Source of the DNA: Malachius bipustulatus
Lineage: Eukaryota; Arthropoda; Insecta; Coleoptera; Melyridae
Assembly: GCA_910589415.1 (NCBI GenBank)
Contig: OU342631.1
Coordinates: 12,400,001 to 12,464,000 of the forward strand
DNA length: 64,000 nt
Direction: 5' to 3'
Shown here: piece after piece, positions 12,381-24,940 of the stretch
Layout of the letters: every line of letters begins with the position of its first letter
Numbering within the stretch: position 1 is the stretch's first letter
Program-made: the position numbers and the translations under genes
The notes under the pieces: generated by a model
What the model saw: only the letters and a program-made list of their open reading frames with translations
Database searches by the model: none
Told to the model about the DNA's origin: nothing

Positions 12381-12609
12381 GCAATACGGGTGTTAGTAAA
12401 TAAGTGCGACAAACTTCAGGGGGTGATTCTACATGAAAAAATAATGACAGTTTGCCATATAAATTTATGTGCGCAAATTAGGTTTACTTAAAAACTGAAT
12501 ATTTATTTATTTGCTCTGAAACCGGTCAAGATATGCAAAGGAAATTTGGTGGGTTCTAAGAGGAAGCGATTGCGTATTTTTTGACATGCAATAAAGAAGT
12601 TTATGTTCA

Positions 12610-12671
12610 TCAGCTGCGACCATACGGATAATGATCTCAACTTTTTTAAAGAAAAAAATAGTACGCCACTG
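12610..12671. mobile_element. Degenerate hAT-like mini-element (reverse copy)
   Basis: Runs from CAGCTGCGACC to GTACGCCACTG. It sits in the opposite arm of the same foldback as the copy at 13550-13612 and shares its flanks, so it is the mirrored copy rather than an independent insertion. Confidence 0.35.
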
Positions 12672-13549
12672 AGATTTTTTAATTAATTTTTTTTTAATTT
12701 CTCGTTCAATTTGTGATAAAAAACCTCTCCTGTCTTTTTTTCGTATGCAAAAAAATAAAACATAAAACATAAAAATAAAAATAAAACGTCTGAAGGAGGT
12801 CATTTTCAATATTTGTTGTAGTTTCGCGCCCATTTAAATTTTTATTAGTGTTAAATTTTCTGTTATTGTTCTGCTTTAATGTTATTGCATTATACTATTA
12901 GCAATAAGAATTTTTTAAAGAAAACCTTTATGTCGGAAAACGAAGCATTTGCGCACATACGTGTGCACCCATTTGTTCTTGAAACACCCTGTAGAATCTT
13001 AATTTATGGTGCGATTTTAAAAGTATTTCTTTTAAATCATAGAGCTTGATAAACTATATTTTGGGAGCAAAAAGCGTCTCATTCCTACAAAATCCAAGAC
13101 CTACTAGATCAGTGTTTACTTGTAAAATCTCAAAAATTCATATTAGCGATTTTTTTAGAAAAAAAACTGTCTCGATAATACCGTCTCGAGTACCGTTTTG
13201 AGGGCTGGTGAATGCCGTGGCGTGCCCAGTTTTTTTTTCTAAAAAATCGCTAATATGAATTTTTGAGATTTTACAAGTAAACACTGATCTAGTAGGCCTT
13301 GGATTTTGTAGGAATGAGACGCTTTTTGCTCCCAAGATATAGTTTATCAAGCTCTATGATTTAAAAGAAATACTTTTAAAATCGCACCATAAATTCAGAT
13401 TTTACAGGGTGTTTCAAGAACAAATGGGTCACACTGTACATAGCAAACTGTCATTACTTTTTACTAACACCCTGTATAAACAGGGTTGCGACAAACTTCA
13501 GAGGGTGATTCTGCATGATAAAATAATGACAGTTTGCTATAAAAAATCT

Positions 13550-13612
13550 CAGTGGCGTAACATTTTTTTTCAAAAAAAAAAAAAAAATGAAATCCTTACC
13601 CGCGCGCCACTG
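13550..13612. mobile_element. 63-bp hAT-like mini-element
   Basis: Starts CAGTGGCGTAACATTTTTTT and ends ACCCGCGCGCCACTG, with a homopolymer A tract in the middle. Compare 4806-4863 and 20976-21034. Confidence 0.45.
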
Positions 13613-13790
13613 ATGAACATAAAATTCTTAATTGCATGTCAAAAAATGCGCAATAACTTCCTCTTAGAACCCACCAAATTTCATTTGCATATCTCGACCG
13701 GTTTCAGAGCATATAAATAAATCGTCAGTTTTTAAGTAAACCTATAACACCCTGTATCTGGAAAACGAAGCATTTGCGCACATACGTTTA

Positions 13791-14647
13791 TACAGGGTGA
13801 GTCCCTTAAGATGGAAAGCTCGATAACACCTACACCGTTAAAGATATCGAAATGAACCAAAAAGTGCTGTAAATGGGAGTGTAAAGTACAGTTTGTAAAA
13901 TTATTTTCAGATACACAGGATGGCCCAATATCGCTGTACGCCATACAATTTTGTTATTTTAAATAGGACACCCTCTATATTATTACATTTGCATATTGCT
14001 TGAGAAAAGTCAAAAAGAATGGTTTGTAAAGTTGAAGTTTGTAATGAGCGATTTATGAGTTATAAACAAATGAAAATCGCGATTTTCCATTTTCAAAGCA
14101 GCTTATATTGAAAACGGCTCGAGGTATGGAAAAACTGCTTTACATGTCCCTATCTTAACTTTTCAAGCGGTATCCTATTGGATGGATGAAATTTTTATAC
14201 AGAGTGGTAAAAAATTTGATTATTTTCATCACCCGGTATAAAAATTTCAGCTACATAATAGGATACCAAATGAAAAATTAAGATAGGAACATGTAAGCCG
14301 TTTTCCTCTATCTTGAGCTGTTTTTAAGAAAAGCTGCTTTGAAAATGGAAAATCGCGAATTTCATTTGTTTATAACTCATAAATTGCTTATTACAAACTT
14401 CAACTTTACAAACCATTCTTTTTTACTTTTCTCAAATAATCTGAAGATGTAATAATATAGAGGGTGTCCTATTTAAAATAACAAAGTTGTATGGCGTACA
14501 GACAGATATTGGGCCATCCTATGTATCTGAAAATAATTTTACAAACTGCACTTTACCCTCCCATTTACAGCACTTTTTGGTTCATTTCGATATCTTTAAT
14601 GGTATAGGTGTAATCGAGCTTTCCATTTTAGAGGACTCACCCTGTAT
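13791..14647. repeat. 0.86-kb foldback element with TACAGGGTGA ends
   Basis: The left end TACAGGGTGAGTCCCTTAAG and right end GACTCACCCTGTA are inverted copies, flanked by TA on both sides. Arms of about 420 bp meet near 14220. The same reading frame is open in both arms (for example SENNFTNCTL occurs in each) because the arms are copies of each other. There is no evidence of a real protein. Confidence 0.8.
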
Positions 14648-14869
14648 AGCAAACTGTCATTATTTTTTCATGTATAGAATCACCCCTTGACGTTTGTCGC
14701 ACTTATTTACCAACACCCTGTATATGCATTTTTTAATTGATAACCAAAATGACGGTATTAACTTCATGCAAATACAGGGTGAGGGTGGTTACCAACTCGC
14801 TGATCACCATTGGAATTTCTTATACGGTCGGTAAGATAGAATTTAGAGAAAAAATGCGCAATTTTATGC

Positions 14870-15720
14870 TGATTAAGAATCTGAAACAAAATTTAGGATA
14901 ACTTCAGGTTTGGTTGAAAAATCCTGAAAAACTGAAAAATCGAGATTCCTTATTTTAGTATATTGCAGCATTTGCCGGAGTAACGTTGTAACTTACAGTG
15001 CAAAAAATGCATATTGCAATGTTATTGATTGGAAAATTTCCCTTTGGCGATTTTTATATTATTATTTAAATATGATTCAAGGTAAATAATGCGACATTTA
15101 ATGCTTTTGGTGGAAGCATTCTGCCCATTTAAACATCTGCAGCGAAAAAATCACTCCAAAAATTGATGTAAGTTACTAAGATACTCCGGACAATGCTCTA
15201 ATTAATTATTTTTTCTTGTAGATTAACAAAAGTCGTCAAAAGCTATTCATCTGACATTCAAAACATTTTCTATTCCGACTAGATGCCATGCAGGGCTTTC
15301 ATAGTCGACTTTTCTTTTCTTATAGCCGTCATATTTTTTGTCATGCCATTTGGTCTAAAAATAAATTGAGGAAACCAAAAATCTATAACATTCATTTTTT
15401 TTTATTCTTTTTGTTTATAAAAAATCACCTTTTTTCACTGAATGTAAAAAAAAAACATTAGGCAAGCAATATGATGTCATACGATGCCATTTAGTGAATT
15501 TTATTTATTTTTTTCAAGAAGAAAATCTTGAAAGTTTTTTTTAATATGATAGATTCATGGTTTCCTTGATTTTAGATATAGGTACCTACAAAAAACAGTT
15601 AATGTATTTTTAATAATAAAAAAGATATGTCTGAAATAAGAAATCTCGGTTTTTCATTTTTTTTCAGCATATTTCAGCAATGACTGAAGTTGTTTATGAC
15701 TGAAATTTTGTTTCAGATGT
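14870..15720. repeat. Inverted-repeat element of the family at position 1
   Basis: AAAACTGAAAAATCGAGATT on the left (about 14928) pairs with GAAATCTCGGTTTTTCATTT on the right (about 15640). ATCTGAAACAAAATTT and AAATTTTGTTTCAGAT lie outside them. Internal text near 15200-15400 matches positions 60-200. Confidence 0.65.
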
Positions 15721-17035
15721 AAGAAGTAAAAAATTGTACAACTTTTCTCTAAATTTTAATTTAGGGATTTAACGACCTGGTATCGTATAAGGTTAATTTT
15801 AAGGTATCTTTTAAGTGTAGGTAGAGCTAATAATAATATTTTTGTTAATAAAAATTTACAATAGGTAACACAGTTATTTGTTAACTAGGCAGCAAAAGAT
15901 TAAATGTCGCAGCTGAATTCACTTACGCAGTAGAATTCAGAAGAAATATAAAAGTTTTTACAATTACACAACAACTTACCGTGTTGCTAGATCTGAAATC
16001 TTTGTGCTAAGAGATTTTTTATTTGAAGATTTAAATCGCTGATTATTATCCTCGTCTTTATTCATAATAATTAAGGGACATTTGGCTTGCTAAATTTGAT
16101 GGTTTTATTGGATTTAACTGAACTCTCAACTAATCAGGTACTAAATCTCAACTAAATCAGGTACTAAAAACTAAATCTCAGCACCATTGAACAATTCAAA
16201 TGTTGTGATTGCTTTCTTAATACCGATGTGTTATAGTCAACCAAGAGATATAACGAAATGATCTAATTGTTAAACTGTCATATTTTATGACTTCAACAAT
16301 ATTTCAATAATCCAAAAATTGATAAAATGACAGAAGTCGTTTCGTTATATCTCTGGTCCAACTATACATTCTTTTAATATGAAGAAGAAAAAAAGTACCA
16401 AAATTAACTGAATTGCAATTGTTTCCTTCCACCTAGAGGAGACATCTGCTCCAGAAATGGTCACAGAAATCTGCCTGTTAATTTAACCGGCCAGTGTTGC
16501 CAGATTTATCTAGTAGAATTCGTCTAATAAGAAAAAAAAAGGAGATGACTTAGATTGGCCCCCTGTGTAATATAATTTCATAAGATTCCTTGTATAATTT
16601 TAATTCCATCAACTACAAGGAAAATTTGTTTTATTAATCAATAAATTTGAAGACTGGTGTTAACTTAGACAAAATTATATAATTTTCTTTAATTTTACAA
16701 GATTTGAATTTTGCTTTAGGTTCTCTTGTAAGAATAAAGATTGTAAAATCTAACAAAAAACTGCTGTGAAAAGACTATCAGGTGCGGAATCAACAGTTGT
16801 GTTGATTTACTTAAATCTAAATTTAAAAAATAATTAATTTATCCAGTGAAATTTTAATCAATAATCATAAAAATTAGCTAGAAATTTAATGAAGACCATG
16901 AGGTAGTAAGACCATAACCAATGTAATTTTAAAAGTAGGTAAATCGACACACTTTCTCATTATTTTTTAATGAGATGGGCTAATAACAATTACCAAAATA
17001 TGAAGGTAATAAATAAAACGTGACAATTAAACAGC
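15721..17035. other. Intergenic DNA downstream of protease copy A
   Basis: A pair of inverted words (GAAATGATCTAATTGTTAAA region and the matching GACAGAAGTCGTTTCGTTAT text near 16250-16365) suggests a small inverted-repeat relic. Otherwise nothing was recognised. Confidence 0.4.
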
Positions 17036-17041
17036 TTTATT
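17036..17041 (-). terminator. Candidate polyadenylation signal of protease copy A
   Basis: AATAAA on the minus strand, 150 bp beyond the stop codon of copy A. This is a plausible 3' end spacing for an insect mRNA. Confidence 0.5.
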
Positions 17042-17190
17042 GGTAATAAAATTCAATACTCTTACCGGTTACTTATTTAAAAAACTCTCTTCTAAATTAG
17101 GGCAGACAGTCAACTTCAACCCCAAACTGAAATAAACATTACCACAATCATTATCGCATCTCTTACTAACCAAACACAACAATTCACTAC

Positions 17191-20100
17191 TTACTTGCTG
17201 AAACCGCTGGCGATTTCTTCAATCTTGGAAGGATCACTTACAATAGCAGTCTTAACTTTATCAGGTTCAAATAAGGCGGCGAGGTACTTCTCCCCGACAC
17301 GGTTCAAATCTTCTTCGGTCACTTTATCGATCAGCGCCAACAGGGTTCTAAAAGAAACAATAAAATAAATACTCCCTCTCCTGAAAACGACAACATCAAC
17401 AAACCACCTGTTGTATGTGTAGTCGACACCTTGGAAATATGAAGAAATCGAAAGACTTATTATGCTGCCAATCGATTTCTCCTCGTCGATGATTTCAAAA
17501 ATCAGGGAACTCTTCGCCGACTCCAGAAGAACGTTGTCCCACTGTTTGGATTTGATCTGGTTTTTAACGATCTCCTCGGTTTCCTTGTAAGCGGCGACGA
17601 CGTTTGTCGCACGAGCGAATGCAAGATACAAGAGACCTTCGTTAACTTTTATCATGATGGTGTAGCCGTAGGCGAAACCTTTTCCTCTCACTTGCTTCCA
17701 AATTGGACCCTTCAAAAACAAAATAGATACACTTCTTGCAACAATTTTTTGTTATTTACATAATATAACTTAATTTTTTTCAATGCACAAAAAAAGCTTA
17801 TGATTATTGTAAGAAGGGAAGAAAAGGAAACAAGTTTAAAGCTCTTACAGAAGGATCTTCATCAAAAAAAAAAAAAAAAATCAAGAGAAAGTTGCATTAT
17901 TGCTTCACCTACCTCAGCTTGAACCAGGTACTGTAGGTAGAGGATCAAGGCTGGAAGATCAGGATCTAAATCGTTTGAGATACTTTTAGTGGTCTGAAAT
18001 AAGTACGAAGATTCCAAGCAACCCATGCCCATTATATATCCGGGTTCGTCTCCCTCACAAACGGCCTTCAATAATTTATAATCAGGTACAGACCTCAACC
18101 TATAAAAATCAATACATTTATATTTATTTTCCACAAAATAGAAACACATACTTGTTGAGGGGTCGAAGACATTCAACAGTCTCCGGCAGAAACACCTTAA
18201 TGGGATCAGCAGGCGTTTTCAAAGTCTGGAAATTCCCGGCAAAATAAAGCACGATATTCTTAGGATCGGTCACGTACGATCTCAACTTCTCCAGGGCCTC
18301 CACGATTTCCCCACCTTTCCCGTTGTTGATTTTCTCGAGAACTTCGGTCAAAAACTTCTCCTGTTTCAGTATACCGTTCTTGATCACGTTGCTATCTGAA
18401 AATCCGCAAAATTAAAACGAAAACTCTCCCACGAGACTCGCAACAACGCACCAGATCTATATCGCATCCCTTTCATCACGTAGGACACCATGTCTCTACC
18501 TCGTCTCTTGATTTCGGCGATCGCGTTGCTCATTTTGGTTGCAATCACCTTGATCCGGTCCTCCGTGAAGACAGTCCTGTATAGGAGGTCGCTGAGCCAC
18601 TGCAACCCGACCTCGTACTTGCCCTCCTCCACCTGCAGTTCCACCGAGACCATGTTGGAGAACTTCACCAGATCGCTGCGGTGCCGACCCAGGCCCATGT
18701 GGGCGCTGTTGGAGACCGTGTCGTTGTTTAGTTGGGTGACGACTTCCTCGTAGGGGATCAATTTGTCGCCCCTTTTGATTGGCAGCTCCAGGAGTGATTC
18801 GAGGAAGAGCGACAAGTAAATTCGAAGGTGTTCTGGGACATCGGTCGTGTCCAGTTCTGCAAACATCTGCAAGGGGGTGGGAGATTAACTAGATTAGCTA
18901 TTACTAAATACTTAAATTAAAATTAAAAAATAAATACTAAAATACTAAAAATTTTTTTTTTTTATTCAACACAAAATTTTATGACTTTAGAAGTTTATTG
19001 ATGATGACATCTTTTCACGGATAGTATCTGTACACACCAGTAGGATAGGGTCCTTTAACCCCTTTTAGTTGTTCCCACTTATTTATGAAAGTACAACAAA
19101 ATCAAAATACTCACGTAAACAAAACAAGTTTTGATGTCATCGAAATAAGTGAACACGGGCGTCTCGGACAGATCCACCACTTCCTTCCCTGTCTCGCTGC
19201 TGTACCTGTTGATGTTGTGGAACTTGATCGATTTCAAACTGGGTATCGTAACGGAGGTCAGCATATTTTCCGGAGGTGACTTATTATTGAAATCGATGGC
19301 CTTTTGGAGTATCTCTCCCTTCTCTTTCAAACCGCTCTCTCCCAACGCCTTAACCTGTTCCTCGATGCGTTCTTTCTCTTCCTTGGCCATTCTGGCCTGC
19401 TCCTGTTTGCTTGGATGGCATTCGATGGCGACGTGGTTATTCTGAACCAAGTATTTATCGAGCAGCGATATCCAATAGGATTGGGGTTCTTTCAGTAATT
19501 TATTCAGATCGGTCAGAGGATTAACTCTTTGTTCAAGCTGAAAAATAATAAATCCTTACATTCTATCGTCTTGTACTTGTACAAACTGAAACTACTCACG
19601 TCCTGTTTAGAGTGTCCGTACAACATGTGACCGATAATCATAAAAGCGACCGTGTGATGGGGATGGTTCTCCATGCTGCTTAAGCTTTCCAGTTTATGAC
19701 GATTGATAATATTCTTCATCCGTTCCATGTCGATATCATTTTCTTCAACGATCTTCTTCAATATTCCTTCCAGTTTCGGTTTTATTTTCGATAAATGATT
19801 AATCGGAACACATTCAAACATTATGAATAAGCACGATTCAGAATTTTCGTACAAATTATAGGCCACCTAAAAATTATCAGTGTAAGTTTTAATCACATTC
19901 ATATCTGAAGCTATTTACGAACGAATTACCCTGCTAGCATAAGGATCTGGGATCTCGACGAACTCCTTCTGGAGGGGTGAAACTGAAAACTCGGTCAAGT
20001 ATTTTAATAGAATTGAAGTTGCAGTCAATGTATACTGATCGGTTTGACACGAAGGACCTCTCCAGGAAATACTAAATATCCCGTTCTTTTCTTCATCGGC

Positions 20101-21889
20101 TGGATACGGAATTATTAAATCCTTAGATTCTTCTACCGGGGGTACTGGAGACATCCACGGTCTCTCAAACGGTTCCCTATCTCCCTAAAAACAAATGCAT
20201 TTAGAACGATAATTTAACAGACTGATTGAAAAGAGAGTACCTTTGATATGATTTTCGCTTCTAAAGGGGCTAATGCTTTGAAAACATCAGAAGGTTTCAC
20301 TTGACCAGTGATTATGACTTTTAAATTTTCCGGTCTATAAAATTTCTTATGATAATCTCGCACCTGTAATAAAATAAAATGAAATAAGTATCCATTGAAC
20401 TATCTAAATTGTGGAATTTCATCATCACCTTGGTATTATTAGTGGACTCTCGTAGATTTTTCATTAAGCCACCTGTCTCCGAGGAGTATCCGCATTTACC
20501 CGGGTATATGTGCCGGGCCATGTTCAAGTGGAGTCGCGACTCGGCCGAATTTTCTCTTCCTTGCATTTCACAATAAACTACACCGGCATCGTCACCTTCG
20601 GGTGTTATATGATGAACTTCCGTCACAAATCCTTCTTCCTGTAAATCGTAGCGATTGTATCGTTAGATAATTTATTTATAAATTCTGGAAGAGGACTATA
20701 ATAAATCAAATAGGGCATTTTTTTGTAAGTACATGGCACTCCAGTGGAGTGGGGTCAACTAAGTAACAATAGACTCTTTGGGGATAAGAAGTTAAAAAGA
20801 TTTTGCATGGATACAGAAAACCAAACATTCTGTAGTGCCTTTGTTATTGAAATAAATGATTTTCGTTACTGTCCAAGGAGTGAATGTACCGAATTGGAAA
20901 TCTGCAAGTCAAATTGTACCCATGTTATTTTGAAAAAACATTTTTTCAATAATGATTTTGTATTTCCAAAAAAGTCAGTGGCGTAAAAGATGGGGAGGGA
21001 AAAGGTGCACCAACCCTGAATATCTACGCCACTGGAAAACATCTACAAAAACTAGAATTGTCAAATGAAAGAGCTTTGTTTGCTTATTGTTCATGCCAAG
21101 TTTCATCAAAATCGGTTCCAATTTACACGAGTTATAACCAAAAACTGTTATATTTTTTTTATACTTTGACACCCTGTATCTTCTGAACGAAACGTCATTT
21201 TGTGCTGAAATTATTTTTTCAACTTGTATTTATAAGACGAACTGGAACCACCTCTTCAAATTTGGCCCAATATCACTGAAACACCCTGTATATTACTATA
21301 AAACATGTAACCGATCCTCTTCCAGAATACTTTCAATTCAAACTAGCCACATTATTGCATCTAAGGTCACCTAAACTCAAGTGTAAAAAAAGACAAATTT
21401 CCGAACTTACCGAAAGCACCGGATACAAAATATGTTCTAGAAAAATAGGCATTAGAGCTAAGAATCCATCGCTGCCGGCCGTCTCCATCGTGTAGCAAGT
21501 ATGGTCGATATCAGTCCAAGCGTTAGTACCGGAGGCAAGGCATCGGTTGGCGAGTAAATCGAGCACCCCTTTATAAGGGTACTGCTCGCTTCCCAAGAAT
21601 ATGAGATGTTCCAGCGTATGAGGCAAACCGTCATCATCGAATGCTTCAGTAGCTGAAGGGTAAAATTATCAAATTAGTCGGGTTGTTTGGGGATAATTTT
21701 CGTCACAGTTTGCTTACCTAGACAGAAATATCCATTGACGATGGGGCCCTCGACTTCCGCGATGACAACTGTCAGACCGGTGTCTTTCGATTTGTACTCC
21801 GAGACGGGGATTTTATTGTACGCCGCCAGCGAATAGAGGAGCTCGAAAGGGCCGGTGTTTACTGCGGGCGTGCTGTCAACCGGAGGCAT
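17191..21889 (-). CDS. M16C metalloprotease, C05D11.1-like (copy A)
   Basis: Twelve exons: 21889-21718, 21652-21411, 20638-20429, 20363-20241, 20184-19930, 19866-19600, 19537-19115, 18866-18452, 18395-18152, 18099-17913, 17709-17408 and 17347-17191. All have GT/AG borders and sum to 2997 nt, giving 998 residues plus stop. Inverted zinc motif H69-TLE-H73 lies in GLPHTLEHLIFLGSEQYPYK; Glu162 in GVVYCEMQ is the likely third zinc ligand. A Lys/Glu-rich helical hinge spans about 465-505, as in M16C-associated domains. R854 and Y860 (RGKGFAYG) match the C-terminal Arg/Tyr active-site pair of presequence proteases. Length and domain order fit family M16C, which cuts peptides inside a closed chamber. 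No clear signal peptide or mitochondrial presequence is seen, so cytosolic location is inferred. Exon 8 is markedly GC-rich. Paralogous to the gene at 54.5-60.5 kb. Physiological substrate unknown. Confidence 0.93.
20700..21300. repeat. Repeat cluster in intron 2 of protease copy A
   Basis: The intron between exons 2 and 3 carries GACACCCTGTATC (about 21168), ACACCCTGTATAT (about 21281), and the hAT-like mini-element at 20976-21034. It is the only intron of this gene much longer than its neighbours, apparently because of these insertions. Confidence 0.6.
20976..21034. mobile_element. 59-bp hAT-like mini-element in intron 2 of copy A
   Basis: Starts CAGTGGCGTAAAAGATGGGG and ends AATATCTACGCCACTG. 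The ends match the copy at 4806-4863, while the middle differs, which indicates independent copies of a very short TIR family. Confidence 0.5.
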
Positions 21890-22200
21890 CTTTCAGCAGG
21901 TGAAAATGGAATATAATTATGTTGAGATCTATTATTATAGTAGAGTTGTATAAAGTTTCACAAAGAAGTCGCCACGCGTTATCACTTTTTTTAGAACTAA
22001 TTAGTCAGTCGGTTTCAAGTTTTCAATTTCAGATTCAGGTAATTTTATTTAAGAATCGAGATAAACTACTTTCACTAAATAAACAGACCAGACGGCCAGA
22101 CACAACACCAAGACCAAATTACTTTGCTTGCTTTGCTTTGCTGTTTTAGCTAAGCCTGGAACCTGCTGTCACAGACAAAGGCTGACAGACTTCACACTTC

Positions 22201-22957
22201 GGTACCTGCATTACCGACACTAACGCTTACTATATAGGGTATCACAAAAAGTTGGGAATGTCATATTAACTTCAAAAAACGTCAGTTTTACGTCAGTACA
22301 ACCAACTAAAAATTCATACAATTTGTAATTAAGTCAGCTTATTTTCTAAAAATGGTAATCTTTTACTGTTTAGAGGATGTTTTAATAATAAAAAGAGGGG
22401 TTACATTGTTACGACTTGTTCGTGCTGCCTAAAAATAACTTTTTTTTATATTTTCTGTCTATGACTGAGATATTCTGGGTGAAAAATGCACTCAGCAGGC
22501 AGTCATGGCTGCAAAAAATATTGCGCAAAGAATTTTATTCCGTATACCTGAGGGTTTGTCAGGTAGGTTTTATTACATCTTGATGAACCAGAAGCATATT
22601 TTTTTAAAGTCATCAGCCTGGGTAGTTTTTATTTAGGCGACTGTTGTCCGTATATCATGTCTGTCAAGACCCTTTTTCTCAGTAACTGCTTAAAGATATC
22701 GAATTAAAAATGATACCAAATATTAAAGTCTATATAGCCTATCGTAAATCCCGAAAATGTTGTTAATACCCACTGAAATACGATTCCTGGTTTTCTAGTC
22801 ATGTTAATATTTTGTTTTTTTTCTAGCTTTGCTTTGTTCCACTTGCTACCTACGCCTGTGACGAAATGTGCCAAAATATGACAGCTGTTCAAACATCTTC
22901 ATGTCGCAAACGAGTGTGCTATACCCTAGTAAGCGTCAGGGTCGGTAATACAGGTAT
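22201..22957. mobile_element. TIR element 0.3 kb upstream of protease copy A
   Basis: The left end is GGTACCTGCATTACCGACAC with ACGCTTACTATATAGGGTAT; the right end carries the reverse complement (ATACCCTAGTAAGCGT then GGTCGGTAATACAGGTA). About 45 bp of imperfect terminal inverted repeat, 757 bp in all. The interior has no intact ORF. Same termini as 43911-45686, and the words GACAGCTGTTCAAA and TTGCTACC occur before the right end in both. Confidence 0.7.
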
Positions 22958-24084
22958 CCTGGTACTTGTGTACTGTTTGAGCTGAATGCTGACGCGCGAC
23001 ATTTTTTTAGCATCAAATAAGTCCAAATAACCTTAATTTAATTTGAAATTACAGTGATATAAACCATTGTCAAATAAATAATAACTTTCATGGCATACCG
23101 TCGAAATTTTTAGTTGCTCACCATTCCCTTGATCAGTGTTTTGAAAGTTTTAACTCGGTATTTTAACGCAGTTACTGAAAAAAAACGGTCTATAAGACCC
23201 TCCCATTCTGATCCTTAAAATAAGACTCATCAAGATATAATAACATAAAACCTACACCTGACAATAAACTTCCAGGAATACGGAAATTCTGAGCTCCGGA
23301 TAGTTTCTGCAATCATAACTGTCTGCTGATGGGGCTGGGTGCATTTTTTGTCCAGAAAATCCCAGTAACAGGTAAGTATTGATAGAGGACTATTCTAATG
23401 AGTTTAAAATATTAACAAAGTTACATTTGGGCTTAGGCAACTTAACAAATCAAGACCACTGTGATCATGACATAATCTCACGTTTTTGAAGTTGAATTTA
23501 CTTGCTGATAGTCTGTGAATTAAAAATTCCTAACTTTTGGTGAGAATGAGAAAGTCAACCCTATAGTATGCGTCAGTGTCTGTAATACAGTTGCCCTACA
23601 CAGTTAATCTTCTCTTTGACTCTCATTTTATATTGTTTTATGCAAATTCATTTCCAGAATCTTTTCAATAGTTATTTTGCATCTAATCTCTCCATACACA
23701 TTAACTTGACAATGAAACTTTATAATGCGCAACTGCAGGCCCTTTATTATGGCCAAGCAGTCCGTGTAGCGAGGGTCATGAGGAGGGGCTAAAGTTCATA
23801 GGGAATACCGATGTTGCCAAATTGCACCGATTGCAAAATTGAAGTTATTTTAAACTTTGGCGGGAAAATTTATCTAAATTCAGTGATTGCAAAAATATGT
23901 ACTTAATCACTTATTCGTTTTTGTGAACTTTGCATGGTAATAGTTATTTATTGTATAAGTGTCTTGTGTTAGGCATAGGCATATAAAACACATAAGAATT
24001 ATTGTTTAGACCCAAAACTGCAGGCGAGTGTTTATTGTTGAGTGTTTTATAAATAAGATACAAATTGCAATACAGAACTTTGTC
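22958..24084. other. Intergenic DNA with traces of the TACCGAC-end family
   Basis: A degenerate end word (ATGCGTCAGTGTCTGTAATACAG) at about 23570 suggests a third, decayed copy of the element at 22201. No gene is supported. Confidence 0.35.
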
Positions 24085-24660
24085 CACTAGATGCCAGAGT
24101 TTTCATAGTCAACTTTCTTTTTTCTTATGACCGTCATATATTATTTTTTTATGTCGTTCGATATAAAATTAAATAATGGAAACCAAAAATTAATAAACTT
24201 CGGAAAAAAATTCCAAAATTTTTATTCTTCTTTTTTAGAAGAAAAACAAAACATTTTTCGCTGAAATACGTCAATATGAAGCTGCTTGCCTTATAGTTTT
24301 TTAATTTCTCAATGATATTCGGTCTAAAAAGTTGTATTTTTCTAAAGAAAAGGAACAAAAATTTTTGAAATTAATTTTTTGAAGTTTATTAATTTTTGGT
24401 TTCCGTAATTTTTTCATACCGAACGACATAAAAAACAATATGGCGGCCATAAGAAAAACAAAAGTTAGCTATAAAAACTCTGGGATCTAGTCGGCTGTCG
24501 GCTTTGAAAATTTTTGAAATGTCAGATTGGTAGCTCTTGGATGCTTAAGTAAGCCTACAAAAAATAATTAATTATTTCCCAATAATAAAACAGATATGGC
24601 GAAAATAAGGAATCTCGGTTTTTCAGTTTTTTCAGGATATTTCAGGAACGGTCACAGATA
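24085..24660 (-). repeat. Reverse copy of the family at position 1
   Basis: GGGATCTAGTCGGCTG, TTTTTGAAATGTCAGAT and GGAATCTCGGTTTTTCAG near 24480-24630 are the reverse complement of text at 1-140. The left flank (CTAGATGCCAGAGTTTTCAT) matches 15280-15330. The element is internally inverted. Confidence 0.6.
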
Positions 24661-24940
24661 TCTTGTAGGTACCTATAATATATGTCTTGACGGATTCGAG
24701 ATGGCCACAAAATCGACGGACGAAAATGGGTACACTGTTCACGCGCATTCTGGTAGCGCATCGCGCATTGTGGACGATTTCTAAACTAAAATGAAGCTGC
24801 CTTTAGATCTAAGTTCTCATTTTGACATAATCTGACGTTTAGTTTTGCAATTGTGTAAAATTTGATTTATTTAATTTGAGTATTTTATCAAACTAATAAT
24901 AAATTTTAGATGAAACTTTACCTTGAAAGTATTTAGAAAT

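Larger units (their letters stand above)
12385..13790. repeat. Nested foldback complex
   Basis: Outer arms: GTGCGACAAACTTCAGGGGG and GAAACCGGTCAAGATATGCA on the left (12405-12540) are mirrored by TATCTCGACCGGTTTCAGAG and neighbours on the right (13680-13760). An inner palindrome at about 12980-13420 has arms that include GCGATTTTAAAAGTATTTCT and CTAGATCAGTGTTTACTTGT, meeting near 13195. ACACCCTG boxes lie at 12985, 13400 (reverse), 13469 and 13747. At least two insertion events are needed to explain the order. Confidence 0.7.

Noticed and set aside
13732..14690. Two similar ORFs (minus 13732-13944 and plus 14487-14690) sharing SENNFTNCTL and HFLVHFDIFNG
   Set aside because: They are the two arms of one foldback element read in opposite directions. 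Similarity follows from the inverted repeat, and nothing else suggests a protein.
18490..18753. Plus-strand ORF of 87 codons, and plus-strand ORFs at 19085-19498
   Set aside because: Shadows of exons 8 and 7 of the M16C protease on the other strand; composition is not protein-like.
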